Of a stretch of DNA of 64,000 nt, positions 16,869-24,275 are shown piece by piece. A program made the position numbers and the translations under genes. Numbering within the stretch: the first letter of the stretch is position 1; each line of letters opens with the position of its first letter. The DNA comes from Fluviicola sp. (GTDB lineage Bacteria; Bacteroidota; Bacteroidia; Flavobacteriales_D; Crocinitomicaceae): the NCBI RefSeq assembly GCF_029266855.1, contig NZ_JAQSWB010000001.1, positions 620,001 through 684,000 on the forward strand, written 5' to 3'. The notes beneath the pieces are model-generated. The model saw only the letters and a list, made by a program, of their open reading frames with translations. It was not told the DNA's origin and did not search any database.

Positions 16869-17327
16869 TTATTGCTCACAAATCTTCTTCAACACGTCCA
16901 GTGCCTGTGGCCAGGTCTCGTCGAAATGCGAGGCATACTCATCTACCGTATTCACTTCAACTGTTACAAGTGTTCCGTTCGCTGTAGCTTCAAAGCGATA
17001 ATTTTCATGAGCTCCTTTCCAACTGTCGACTTTTTCCCCTTCCGTTATTTCCACACCATTTTCCAGCATGCCATAGTGCTCGATGGATACATATTTTCCC
17101 GGGTCATTTTCGACAATACGGGCGATCATTCCTCCTTTGGTGCCATCTTCCGATATTCCAACGAACAAGATCTTGTCGCCCTTGTTCCATCCACCTTCCC
17201 AGGTAGAAGTAGGGTTGAAAGGGGCGGTCCATTGTTCGTAAGTATGCTTGTCACTAAGACCGAGCATCACATCGTGAACGTGTTCAGGAGAAGCAGAAAT
17301 TTCCTTGGTATAACTTAGTTTTTTCAT
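16869..17327 (-). CDS. SRPBCC/AHSA1-like START-fold protein
   Basis: 152 aa, soluble. It starts MKKLSYTKEISASPEHVHDVMLGL, the usual first strand and helix of SRPBCC proteins. Then comes YEQWTAPFNPTSTWEGGWNKGDKILFVG, and a C-terminal helix HFDETWPQALDVLKKICEQ. The fold binds hydrophobic ligands; AHSA1-type members in bacteria mostly have unknown substrates. The stop lies just beside the 16831 repeat copy. It is monocistronic. Confidence 0.85.
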   Translation of the reverse strand: MKKLSYTKEISASPEHVHDVMLGLSDKHTYEQWTAPFNPTSTWEGGWNKGDKILFVGISEDGTKGGMIARIVENDPGKYVSIEHYGMLENGVEITEGEKVDSWKGAHENYRFEATANGTLVTVEVNTVDEYASHFDETWPQALDVLKKICEQ

Positions 17328-17530
17328 CTGAAAGTGCTTTTGTTACTTACCAAGTTAAGGAAGTTTTGTTTTAAAGTCAAGGGCGAAAAAGTTTTATTTT
17401 TTTCGGAAACAAACCCTTTCCGAATGCAAACCTGAGACTCTAGCTATGCGGAATAGCGCTTTTTTTTCAAATTATCTATACGAGGAAAAGATTTAGTTAT
17501 ATTTATCTGGTAGTCAAAATTCACTGAACC

Positions 17531-19747
17531 ATGAATACTCCTTTAAGCAAAAGAACTGTTCAAAATAGCTCTGTCATTCAAAGCAAGCAGATTAAAAGTT
17601 CATCAACCCGGCAGCAAGTTTCTTTTGAAGATAAAAGAGCGAGTACGATTCAGCAGCAAAAAATCATTGAAGGCATCCATAAATCATCAGATACAGTACA
17701 AGCGAAAGCAAAAACGCCTACAGTTTCATCAACCGGTTCAAATGCAGTTATTCAGCGGTATACAATCCTTAAACCGGGTGACTATCAAACAACGAATGAC
17801 GGACAGAAACCTTTGTTCCCGAGCAATCAACTGGAGAGTAGAAGAGAAAGTTCAGAAGAGGATGGAATTAAATCAGTTGTTTCCAAACGAAACTGGAAAC
17901 CACGAAACCTGGACAATCCTCCGTTAAAAGTGTCTGAAAAAGGCTTGCTTGCGTTGGAAAGCACTGTTGGTCAGCCCAAAGTTTTTTACGGGAAACCCGC
18001 GAATATCCAGGCTTCCCGCCAGCGCCTGATCAATATCAAATCCCGCATAACCCTGGATGAAGAACCTGGAGCGAAAGTAAGTACTCCAAAAAATCCTACA
18101 AACCCTGACGGACAAACCCAGGATTTAATCCGTGTAAAACCCGTTCAAAGTCCGCATGTAGATCCCAGAGGAGAATTGATGGATACGAGTGTTTGTACAT
18201 TTGTATCCGAACGAATTGTAGGAGGAAAACACCTGGTGATCGGAAATAAAGTCGGGAGCCAAAAAGTACTTGGATCCGTAAGCACTTCAGACGGTAACAA
18301 GTTTGGCAGGATTTTGAACCAACTGGATGAAAGCAATACTACGAAAGGTTTTGAAGATCAATGGCAAAATGATGTGAGTCCTTATATTCTGAATAACGGA
18401 CCAATCAGTCAGGAAGTTCATCAGTACTTTAAAACAGGTATCCTTGGAATCCATGTCAAACCCAGCGACCGGATTTTACGGGCGCTCAGTGTAGAAGGAA
18501 CTCCAAAAGAATTATGGAAACAGGTGTATGAAATCTATGATAAAAAGGAAGCCGAAAACAATAATTTGATTGAAGGAGATGTTTTCAGACATATCATCGG
18601 GTATTTCAAGACGAACGACACCATCAGGTACACAAAAACAAAAGACAATCAGCAACTGACAACCAATTTGGGAATCAATGAGCATACAGCCCCTGAAGTA
18701 GGAGAGTCGTTTTCCTCTTTTGCACTCCCGTCTCCGGGAACAATCGATGAAAAAGGAATAACCGGCGATGGTGTTGATTTGACCAAGCTGGATGGTTTGG
18801 AAATTCAACAACTAATCAAAGAGTTCCTGGCTCTGCAATCGAGTTCCGAAAAGCTGGGATGGCTGGCAAAAAGTCAATATAAAAAAGCCAGAGGACTTGT
18901 TCAGTTCGGAGATCACCATGCGGCCGTTGTAGCAAAAGACGGACCGGATACCGTTACCTTTGAAAATTACAATCGCGGTGTAGAGTCCGAAGTATTTCTG
19001 AATGACGTTTGGGAAGGTTGGTTTACCGGTGCTGAAGAATTCCGTAAAGATGTGAACAGTGAAGTTCGCGAAATGTTGAGGAGTATACGGCAGCAGGAAG
19101 GAAATCCGGATTATGACAATCACCTGCGAAAGTTACAGTCCTTTAAGAAAAAGAAGGAAGCCCTGGACAAATTCCAACAGGATTTCATCCGAATAACGGA
19201 CCAGGTTCGTGCCAAAATTGAAACAAACATCTTTGATGAACAAAATGATTTGTGGCATTTCAATATGTACGGCCCTGCAAACCAGACTTTCGTAGATGAA
19301 AACCAAAATATCAGTAAGCAATCTTTTCATGATGTTTGGTCAAAATCAGTTCCGAACACCCTTACAGTTCGTACGACCGGGTTGATGGACGATCAAATGA
19401 AAGACAACTTACGTAAAAAAGTATACCACCTGGTTTACCAACAAATTAAACAAGATCATTTTGGCAACTCACTTTCTTCCTACAATGATTTGAGGGATTT
19501 ATGGCTGCAAAACATCGACATCCCTAAAACGCGTGTTGAATATTCCGATACATTGATTTCCCTGCAGGAGCTGGAACAATCGCAAGGAACCTTAACACCG
19601 TCGGAACAGTTTGAAGCCGAAGCATTGATGAGTAGAAATAAAAAACTCATTTTCACCGCATTATACCTAATGACCAATGAACATCAGTTTTCACCGAAAA
19701 AAATGTTCTTTAAGAAGTATTCAAGTGGAATAGTGCCTTTTGGGTAG
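17531..19747 (+). CDS. Candidate eCIS-type cargo/effector with N-terminal leader and C-terminal unknown domain
   Basis: 738 aa without a signal peptide. Residues 31-56 (SFEDKRASTIQ, then QQKIIEGIHKSSDTVQ) match the F-x-D-x-R....Q..I.....S....Q leader, and V73-IQRY-77 matches the QR-motif end, both recurring in cargo proteins linked to extracellular contractile injection systems (eCIS). Residues about 85-450 are unrecognised. A C-terminal region has GDHHAAVVAKDGPDTVTFENYNR (H462-H463, E478-N479) and LWHFNMYGPANQTF (W575, M579-Y580-G581), a pattern I recall from C-terminal regions of the same group. C222 with these His and Asn residues could form a papain-like centre, which is speculation. No tail-sheath, baseplate or immunity gene is nearby, so secretion would rely on an apparatus encoded elsewhere. 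Confidence 0.6.
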   Translation: MNTPLSKRTVQNSSVIQSKQIKSSSTRQQVSFEDKRASTIQQQKIIEGIHKSSDTVQAKAKTPTVSSTGSNAVIQRYTILKPGDYQTTNDGQKPLFPSNQLESRRESSEEDGIKSVVSKRNWKPRNLDNPPLKVSEKGLLALESTVGQPKVFYGKPANIQASRQRLINIKSRITLDEEPGAKVSTPKNPTNPDGQTQDLIRVKPVQSPHVDPRGELMDTSVCTFVSERIVGGKHLVIGNKVGSQKVLGSVSTSDGNKFGRILNQLDESNTTKGFEDQWQNDVSPYILNNGPISQEVHQYFKTGILGIHVKPSDRILRALSVEGTPKELWKQVYEIYDKKEAENNNLIEGDVFRHIIGYFKTNDTIRYTKTKDNQQLTTNLGINEHTAPEVGESFSSFALPSPGTIDEKGITGDGVDLTKLDGLEIQQLIKEFLALQSSSEKLGWLAKSQYKKARGLVQFGDHHAAVVAKDGPDTVTFENYNRGVESEVFLNDVWEGWFTGAEEFRKDVNSEVREMLRSIRQQEGNPDYDNHLRKLQSFKKKKEALDKFQQDFIRITDQVRAKIETNIFDEQNDLWHFNMYGPANQTFVDENQNISKQSFHDVWSKSVPNTLTVRTTGLMDDQMKDNLRKKVYHLVYQQIKQDHFGNSLSSYNDLRDLWLQNIDIPKTRVEYSDTLISLQELEQSQGTLTPSEQFEAEALMSRNKKLIFTALYLMTNEHQFSPKKMFFKKYSSGIVPFG

Positions 19748-19756
19748 AATCAAGGC

Positions 19757-19909
19757 TCACTTTATTTTCAGCAAACGAAATTTGTTTCTCATTCCCGGAT
19801 CAATTGTGTAATACTCATAATGCGTAACCAGGTTTCCGCATCCTTCATTGGCAACCCCACTTCCAAAGGTTTCATGGGGCAAGCCCAAACTGCATTGCTC
19901 ATTTTTTTG
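19757..19909 (-). pseudogene. C-terminal gene remnant without a start codon
   Basis: The reverse strand is open from 19909 to a TGA at 19757-19759, preceded at once by TAA (19910-19912), with no start codon in a suitable place. The reading, ending HETFGSGVANEGCGNLV then THYEYYTIDPGMRNKFRLLKIK, looks protein-like (two Gly/Cys-rich turns, a basic tail). It may be the 3' scrap of a gene lost upstream when the BlaI/BlaR1 module arrived, or a chance open frame. Confidence 0.3.
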
Positions 19910-19927
19910 TTAAATTTCACCTACAAC

Positions 19928-19957
19928 TTGTTTCGTACGAAAAATTTCCTACCTTTG
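19928..19957 (+). promoter_or_regulatory. Leaderless promoter with 12-bp palindromic operator for the BlaI-like gene
   Basis: TTG (19928-19930), a 19-bp spacer and TACCTTTG (19950-19957) fit the Bacteroidota TTTG-N19-TAnnTTTG promoter. The spacer contains the perfect palindrome TTTCGTACGAAA (19931-19942). The ATG is only 4 bp beyond the -7 box, so the mRNA should start at or within a few bases of the ATG. A palindrome between the promoter elements suits autorepression by BlaI. Confidence 0.65.
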
Positions 19958-19961
19958 AAAA

Positions 19962-20363
19962 ATGAAAACAAAAAACGCTGAAAATAATCCGCAATCGGAA
20001 CCGACAAAATCAGAATTGGAGATTTTGCAGGTTCTTTGGAAAAACGGTCCTTCAACAGTTCGTTTTGTTAATGATTATCTGAACGAACAGAAACGTGCCG
20101 TACAATATACTTCCACATTGAAATTAATGCAGATCATGACTGAGAAAGAAATGTTACTGCGTGACGCATCGAGCATGAAGCATATCTACAGACCGGCAAT
20201 CGAAGAGAATCAAACGAAGACTGTTTTACTTGATAAGTTCATCGATACAATGTTCAATGGTTCAAGTACCAGCCTCATGATGCAGTTGTTGGGGAACAAA
20301 AAAACTTCACCTGAAGAATTGGATGCAATCCGCGCCATGCTGGACCAACTGGACAAGAAATAA
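19962..20363 (+). CDS. BlaI/MecI/CopY-family transcriptional repressor
   Basis: 133 aa. The winged-helix N-terminal domain reads PTKSELEILQVLWKNGPSTVRFVNDYLNE, then VQYTSTLKLMQIMTEKEMLLRD, exactly the PenR family pattern. The C-terminal helix pair (TVLLDKFIDTMFNGSSTSLMMQLLGN, SPEELDAIRAMLDQLDKK) is the dimerisation arm that BlaR1-triggered cleavage usually hits. It lies 21 bp upstream of the M56 peptidase gene. In this phylum such pairs often control cell-envelope or stress genes rather than a beta-lactamase; none is encoded nearby. Confidence 0.92.
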   Translation: MKTKNAENNPQSEPTKSELEILQVLWKNGPSTVRFVNDYLNEQKRAVQYTSTLKLMQIMTEKEMLLRDASSMKHIYRPAIEENQTKTVLLDKFIDTMFNGSSTSLMMQLLGNKKTSPEELDAIRAMLDQLDKK

Positions 20364-20384
20364 AAACTTTTAAAACCCAATACT

Positions 20385-22310
20385 ATGAATTCTTTAGTGA
20401 ACGACTCCATGATTAAAGCAGTCAGCTGGACATTGATCCATTCGCTTTGGCTGGGACTCGCAGCGGCCTTACTGGCGGGACTTACCCTTTTGCTTACAAA
20501 AAAATCAACTTCGGCAATCCGATACAACTTACTCGCAGGATTGAGTATTGCATTTTTGGTGACAATCGGTTTCATTTTCTATAACGAATTCGAACCACAA
20601 ACATCCGTTTTACAAGCGGATAAATTGGTGAAAAATGATCTTCAAACAGAACAGCTCGTTTCGATTTCCAACACAGGATTAAAGGAAGAGGTGAGTGCAC
20701 CATTTTCAATAATAGCTGAATTCATCAGCAAATCCGGTTCATGGATCGTTTTCATCTGGTTTGTCGTTTTTGTTTTCAAATGTATCCGAATGACAGGTGA
20801 ATTACGGCAGGTTTACCGTGCACGAAATTATCAAACGATTTCTCCACCGGAAATGTGGCGGAAACGCGTGTCTGAACTACAGGTTTCACTCCGGATCACA
20901 CGCAGCGTTCAATTACTTGAATCGAAATTAGTCACGATTCCATCGGTAACAGGATTCTTCAAACCGGTTATTTTGGTTCCGGTTGGATTGTTGAACAATA
21001 TTCCTCACGAGCAGGTAGAAGCTATTTTGCTGCACGAGCTTGCACACATTCGTCGCAGCGATTACCTTGTCAATCTCATGCAAACGTTCATTGAAATCTT
21101 GTTTTTCTTTAATCCCGGTATTTTATGGATTTCCTCCTTGTTGAGAGACGAACGTGAAAATTGCTGCGATGATTTAGCAATTAGCGTTACAAACAATAAA
21201 AAAGAATTTGTCAATGCCCTGATTTCTTTCCAGGAATACAACATGAACACACAGCGATTCGCCCTGCAATTCGGTGATCAGAAAATGAAGCTGGCAGATC
21301 GTGCAAAACGGATTCTTTTCAACAGTAACAAGATGCTTAGTATCCGTGAAAAGTACTTTCTATCGGCTTGTGTAGCGATGAGTGTGGTTCTCTTTCTAGT
21401 GGTCCTGAACGTGAATTCCTCTTCCGCACAGGAAATTAAAGTACCTGTATCGGACACCCTGGGTAATGAAAAATATGATCCGAAGGAGATTCCGGAAGGA
21501 ACTTCCATCCGATACGTTGCTGAGGACAAGGGGAAGAAGTCCTACATATACATTTTCAAGAGCAAAGGAATGCTGTACCAGGTTCCGGAAAATTTGGAAC
21601 ATTTTAAGGTCAACGGCAAATTGATTACCGGAAGAGATCGGGAGAAGTACCTTCCACAAATCAACCAGTTGATTACAGGTTATGAAAAAGCCATTGCTGC
21701 TAAAGAAATTGACGGGTATACAGCCGGTGACTATCCGGAAGCAGAAGTTGATCTTTCAGAAGAAGAACGGATCATTGATGAAGCATCGAAAATCATAGAC
21801 GTACACTCGGCAATCATTGACAAGCATTCGGCAGTTATTGATAAACATGTAGCGGTTATTGACAAACAGGTAAAGATTATCGAAGCCGAAACCAATCAAA
21901 AAGACGGGAAGATCAACTGGAAAAAACACGATGAGGCACAACGCCGCATCGAAGCAGAACAGGTCAAAATCCAGGCGGAATCAGACAAAATTGATCAGGA
22001 AGCACGCAAGATTGACGAGCAGGCACGTAAGATCGATGAACAGTCGCGCAAGATCGATGCAAAACTGAAATTGCAGGAAAAAGAGGTGACCTTAGCTCCT
22101 TTGAACCACCTGTCAATTGAAAAGGATATCACCGAAAAGGTCAAGGAAGATTTAATAAAGGCAGGTTTCAAGGGAAAGATCCATTCCTTCGAATTGAGTG
22201 AGAAAACTCTAATAATTAACGGAAAAATACAAGCGGACTCACTTTTCCAGAAAGTAAAAAAATACACCAAACCCGGCATGCGCATCTTGTACAACATTGA
22301 TACGCATTAA
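20385..22310 (+). CDS. M56-family (BlaR1/MecR1-like) sensor metallopeptidase with heptad-repeat tail
   Basis: 641 aa. Four N-terminal membrane helices (about 14-34, 44-64, 112-132, and a later one at 320-340) surround the M56 zinc protease: H217-E218-x-x-H221 in LLHELAHIRRSDYLVN. The region ERENCCDDLAI provides the downstream Glu/Asp ligand. Beyond residue 350 there is no penicillin-binding sensor domain. Instead an exported segment (about 380-450) is followed by a striking helix in which residues about 463-506 repeat every seven residues (IIDEASK, IIDVHSA, IIDKHSA, VIDKHVA, VIDKQVK) and 535-562 again (KIDEQAR, KIDEQSR). The sensor input is therefore probably not a beta-lactam. It presumably cleaves the BlaI-like repressor encoded upstream. 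Confidence 0.9.
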   Translation: MNSLVNDSMIKAVSWTLIHSLWLGLAAALLAGLTLLLTKKSTSAIRYNLLAGLSIAFLVTIGFIFYNEFEPQTSVLQADKLVKNDLQTEQLVSISNTGLKEEVSAPFSIIAEFISKSGSWIVFIWFVVFVFKCIRMTGELRQVYRARNYQTISPPEMWRKRVSELQVSLRITRSVQLLESKLVTIPSVTGFFKPVILVPVGLLNNIPHEQVEAILLHELAHIRRSDYLVNLMQTFIEILFFFNPGILWISSLLRDERENCCDDLAISVTNNKKEFVNALISFQEYNMNTQRFALQFGDQKMKLADRAKRILFNSNKMLSIREKYFLSACVAMSVVLFLVVLNVNSSSAQEIKVPVSDTLGNEKYDPKEIPEGTSIRYVAEDKGKKSYIYIFKSKGMLYQVPENLEHFKVNGKLITGRDREKYLPQINQLITGYEKAIAAKEIDGYTAGDYPEAEVDLSEEERIIDEASKIIDVHSAIIDKHSAVIDKHVAVIDKQVKIIEAETNQKDGKINWKKHDEAQRRIEAEQVKIQAESDKIDQEARKIDEQARKIDEQSRKIDAKLKLQEKEVTLAPLNHLSIEKDITEKVKEDLIKAGFKGKIHSFELSEKTLIINGKIQADSLFQKVKKYTKPGMRILYNIDTH

Positions 22311-22395
22311 TGCATGTCTAAAACAAAGCCTAAGTAAGACATGAGTACAGTTAAAGATGAAGTAAAGTAGGTTCGCCAGCGCGAGCGCTTTACTA

Positions 22396-22430
22396 AACAA
22401 GCTCCGATAGTAACAATCGGGGCTTTGTTG
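22396..22430 (+). terminator. Hairpin downstream of the BlaR1-like gene
   Basis: AACAAGCTCCGAT (22396-22408) pairs with ATCGGGGCTTTGTT (22416-22429) with a bulge and one wobble. There is no T-run, so it is a weak terminator. A perfect palindrome AGCGC-GA-GCGCT lies just before it (about 22378-22390). Confidence 0.45.
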
Positions 22431-22457
22431 GTGGGATAATAAGTAGGAGGGGAGGGT

Positions 22458-22592
22458 TCAGGATTTTTTATTCAAGAACTCTTTATTGGCAGCATTTCTA
22501 CCAGCCATTTTACCAACCCAAAAACCAAATAAAAAGAGGAGTACGGGAATACCAATTACAATAAGAATTTCAGTTGAGCCAAATTTTTCCAT
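22458..22592 (-). CDS. 44-aa single-pass membrane protein, distantly TatA-like
   Basis: The ATG at 22592 gives MEKFGSTEILIVIGIPVLLF and a short basic tail. The start at 22655 would add a very polar extension and is not favoured. The FG-x-x-E...LF-FG pattern around one membrane helix recalls the N-terminus of TatA/TatE, but the amphipathic Lys/Pro-rich helix that follows in true TatA is absent. It may be a small membrane peptide of another kind. It sits at the left edge of the accessory region. Confidence 0.45.
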   Translation of the reverse strand: MEKFGSTEILIVIGIPVLLFLFGFWVGKMAGRNAANKEFLNKKS

Positions 22593-22702
22593 GAGATAGT
22601 GATTTTTTTTGACCAAGTTTCGTCTTTTACTTGATTGATTTTGTTCCATTTGCAATTTGAAAATCTAATTCTTACATTCGAGACCTAAATTGTTACCTAC
22701 AC

Positions 22703-23215
22703 ATGAAACTATTCATTACCCTATTGCTTTCGGCAATACTATTCACGCTGACAAATTGCGAAACTAATTCCCATTCCAATAATTTTCGGGATGAATTCAC
22801 TGAAGGATCACCTGAACCTGAAATAGAAAAAAGCCCTGAAGAACTGAGAGCTGAATTGAAAGCTTCCGAGGAAAATTCACCTGAAAAATATCTATCATGC
22901 GGAGAAGTAAGAATGAGTCCACAACAAGTTCAAACAAGAAGTGCCGGACTTTTTCACGATGCAGAATATGAACCCGATGGAGCAATTTTCAGAGGAACTA
23001 TCAATAGCAGTGCAACTTTAGGACGATTCAAAGACCCAAAGATCAAGATTCTTTTTTATTCGAGGACTAATACACTGATTGAGGAACAATCTTATGTGAT
23101 TTACGAATACATTGAACCACGATCGACTACCAGTTTTTCATTCAAAACAGAATCCTATCCTCAGGCTTATGAGAATTTTAGGGTTCAATTAGTCGGAGCA
23201 AGTGTGGCGGAGTGA
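22703..23215 (+). CDS. Lipoprotein of unknown function
   Basis: 170 aa. The signal peptide ends in lipobox LTNC (MKLFITLLLSAILFTLTNCE). An acidic linker (residues 20-60) is followed by a beta-rich domain: YLSCGEVRMSPQQVQTR, AIFRGTINSSATLGRFKDPKIKILFYSRTNTLIEEQSYVIYEYIEP, TSFSFKTESYPQAYENFRVQLVGASV. This pattern (strands with F.G...N......F....... L.F.......) resembles FxLYD/DUF3426-like immunoglobulin folds that follow gene-regulated exported proteins, without certainty. It is not clustered with a partner of known role. Confidence 0.7.
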   Translation: MKLFITLLLSAILFTLTNCETNSHSNNFRDEFTEGSPEPEIEKSPEELRAELKASEENSPEKYLSCGEVRMSPQQVQTRSAGLFHDAEYEPDGAIFRGTINSSATLGRFKDPKIKILFYSRTNTLIEEQSYVIYEYIEPRSTTSFSFKTESYPQAYENFRVQLVGASVAE

Positions 23216-23275
23216 TAGAATCCGCAAAAACTATTGACTACCTAATGCCGTTGCAGTATCTAATTTTTATGTAAT

Positions 23276-24004
23276 ATGAAAAAACCATTTCTTTACTCAT
23301 CAAAACCTTATACTGGAATAATTCACACTATTCTCATATCAATTCTTGGACTTGTAGTGATTTACTTATTCATATTGAATTATCAATTAAAAGCTCAAGT
23401 GGATGCTGAAGTAACTATAAATCCTAGCAAGGTTCAACCAAATATTTCCTCTGAAACTAGCACCTCTGTGATTCTCACTTTTATTGGTATTGGGTTCGCC
23501 TTATTCGCATTTCTCACTTTCCAAAGTCTGAAGGATTTTTATCAAAACAAAATATCCGAAATAGAGAAAAAACACGAAGAACATGAGGCTCAGTACCAAA
23601 GCCAATATAATAGCCTTGGGATTTTAGAGAGTAGTTTGAATCATACATTATCAATAATTATGAATGATCTTGCTAGAAAATATTTGCAGGAAGGAGATAT
23701 TTCAGCATTTATTATGGCTGAAATGGTGGAATGTGAAAAATTGGTTCTTATTATTCAAAGTAAGTTTGTTGCATCCGACTTGTTTAAAGAGCAATGCCAA
23801 GAAGCATTAGCCACCAACATCCAGTGGATGGAATTCGAATTACGTAATCGAGGAATAGAAAAATTTCAAGTAAACACAGTTGCCCCAGAAGTATTAAAAG
23901 CACGACAAATCACTATTCTCAATGGTGTTTCTGATAAAGACTACCAAACTATGAATAGCATTTTTGGCAAAATAGATCTACAGCCTGTACCAAAAAATCA
24001 ATAA
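23276..24004 (+). CDS. Membrane protein with coiled-coil, unknown function
   Basis: 242 aa. Two membrane helices (about 13-33 and 62-82) flank a short polar loop (VDAEVTINPSKVQPNISSETS). A coiled coil follows (EIEKKHEEHEAQYQSQYNSLGILESSL), then a helical C-terminal domain. It has no recognised domain. The stop codon is directly followed, within 2 bp, by the first GTC-TTATAAT repeat, as in a cassette with its own 3' element. Confidence 0.65.
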   Translation: MKKPFLYSSKPYTGIIHTILISILGLVVIYLFILNYQLKAQVDAEVTINPSKVQPNISSETSTSVILTFIGIGFALFAFLTFQSLKDFYQNKISEIEKKHEEHEAQYQSQYNSLGILESSLNHTLSIIMNDLARKYLQEGDISAFIMAEMVECEKLVLIIQSKFVASDLFKEQCQEALATNIQWMEFELRNRGIEKFQVNTVAPEVLKARQITILNGVSDKDYQTMNSIFGKIDLQPVPKNQ

Positions 24005-24005
24005 G

Positions 24006-24100
24006 GTCTTATAATGTTATTGCGTTATGTTAATATAGCTTTTGGCATCAGACTGATAGACTTCAATAGGGCGCAAAAGTTTTAGTTTTTCTCAACTAAG
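24006..24100 (+). repeat. Accessory-region repeat, copy A
   Basis: Starts GTCTTATAATGTTATTGCG, then TTATGTTAATATAGC. It shares with copy B (28215) the first 47 bp with a few changes and one indel, plus weaker similarity over the next 45 bp. It lies immediately after a stop codon. Confidence 0.8.
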
Positions 24101-24236
24101 AACGTAAATAGATTACGTACTCCAATCAAGATATTTGAATAATAAAATAGACTAGTAATTATTAGTTTAGTTTTTCAAGATAATGATGTAAGAGATACAG
24201 TTCTTTATGAAAAGTTTTCTATAACTTTACCCTCGG

Positions 24237-24244
24237 TAGCTTTG
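24237..24244 (+). promoter_or_regulatory. -7 box upstream of the methyltransferase gene
   Basis: TAGCTTTG fits TAnnTTTG, 31 bp before the ATG at 24276. A T-run (TTTT, 24215-24218) lies at roughly the -33 distance. Confidence 0.45.
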
Positions 24245-24275
24245 TCTTTAACACAATTTAATTATAAGATAATCA

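Noticed and set aside
20385-22310. A beta-lactam resistance locus
   Set aside because: The BlaI/BlaR1-like pair has no beta-lactamase beside it, and the sensor lacks a penicillin-binding domain.
24006-24100. Classical integron attC site
   Set aside because: The copies do not show clear paired R and L boxes, and no integron integrase is present. Kept only as a loose hypothesis.
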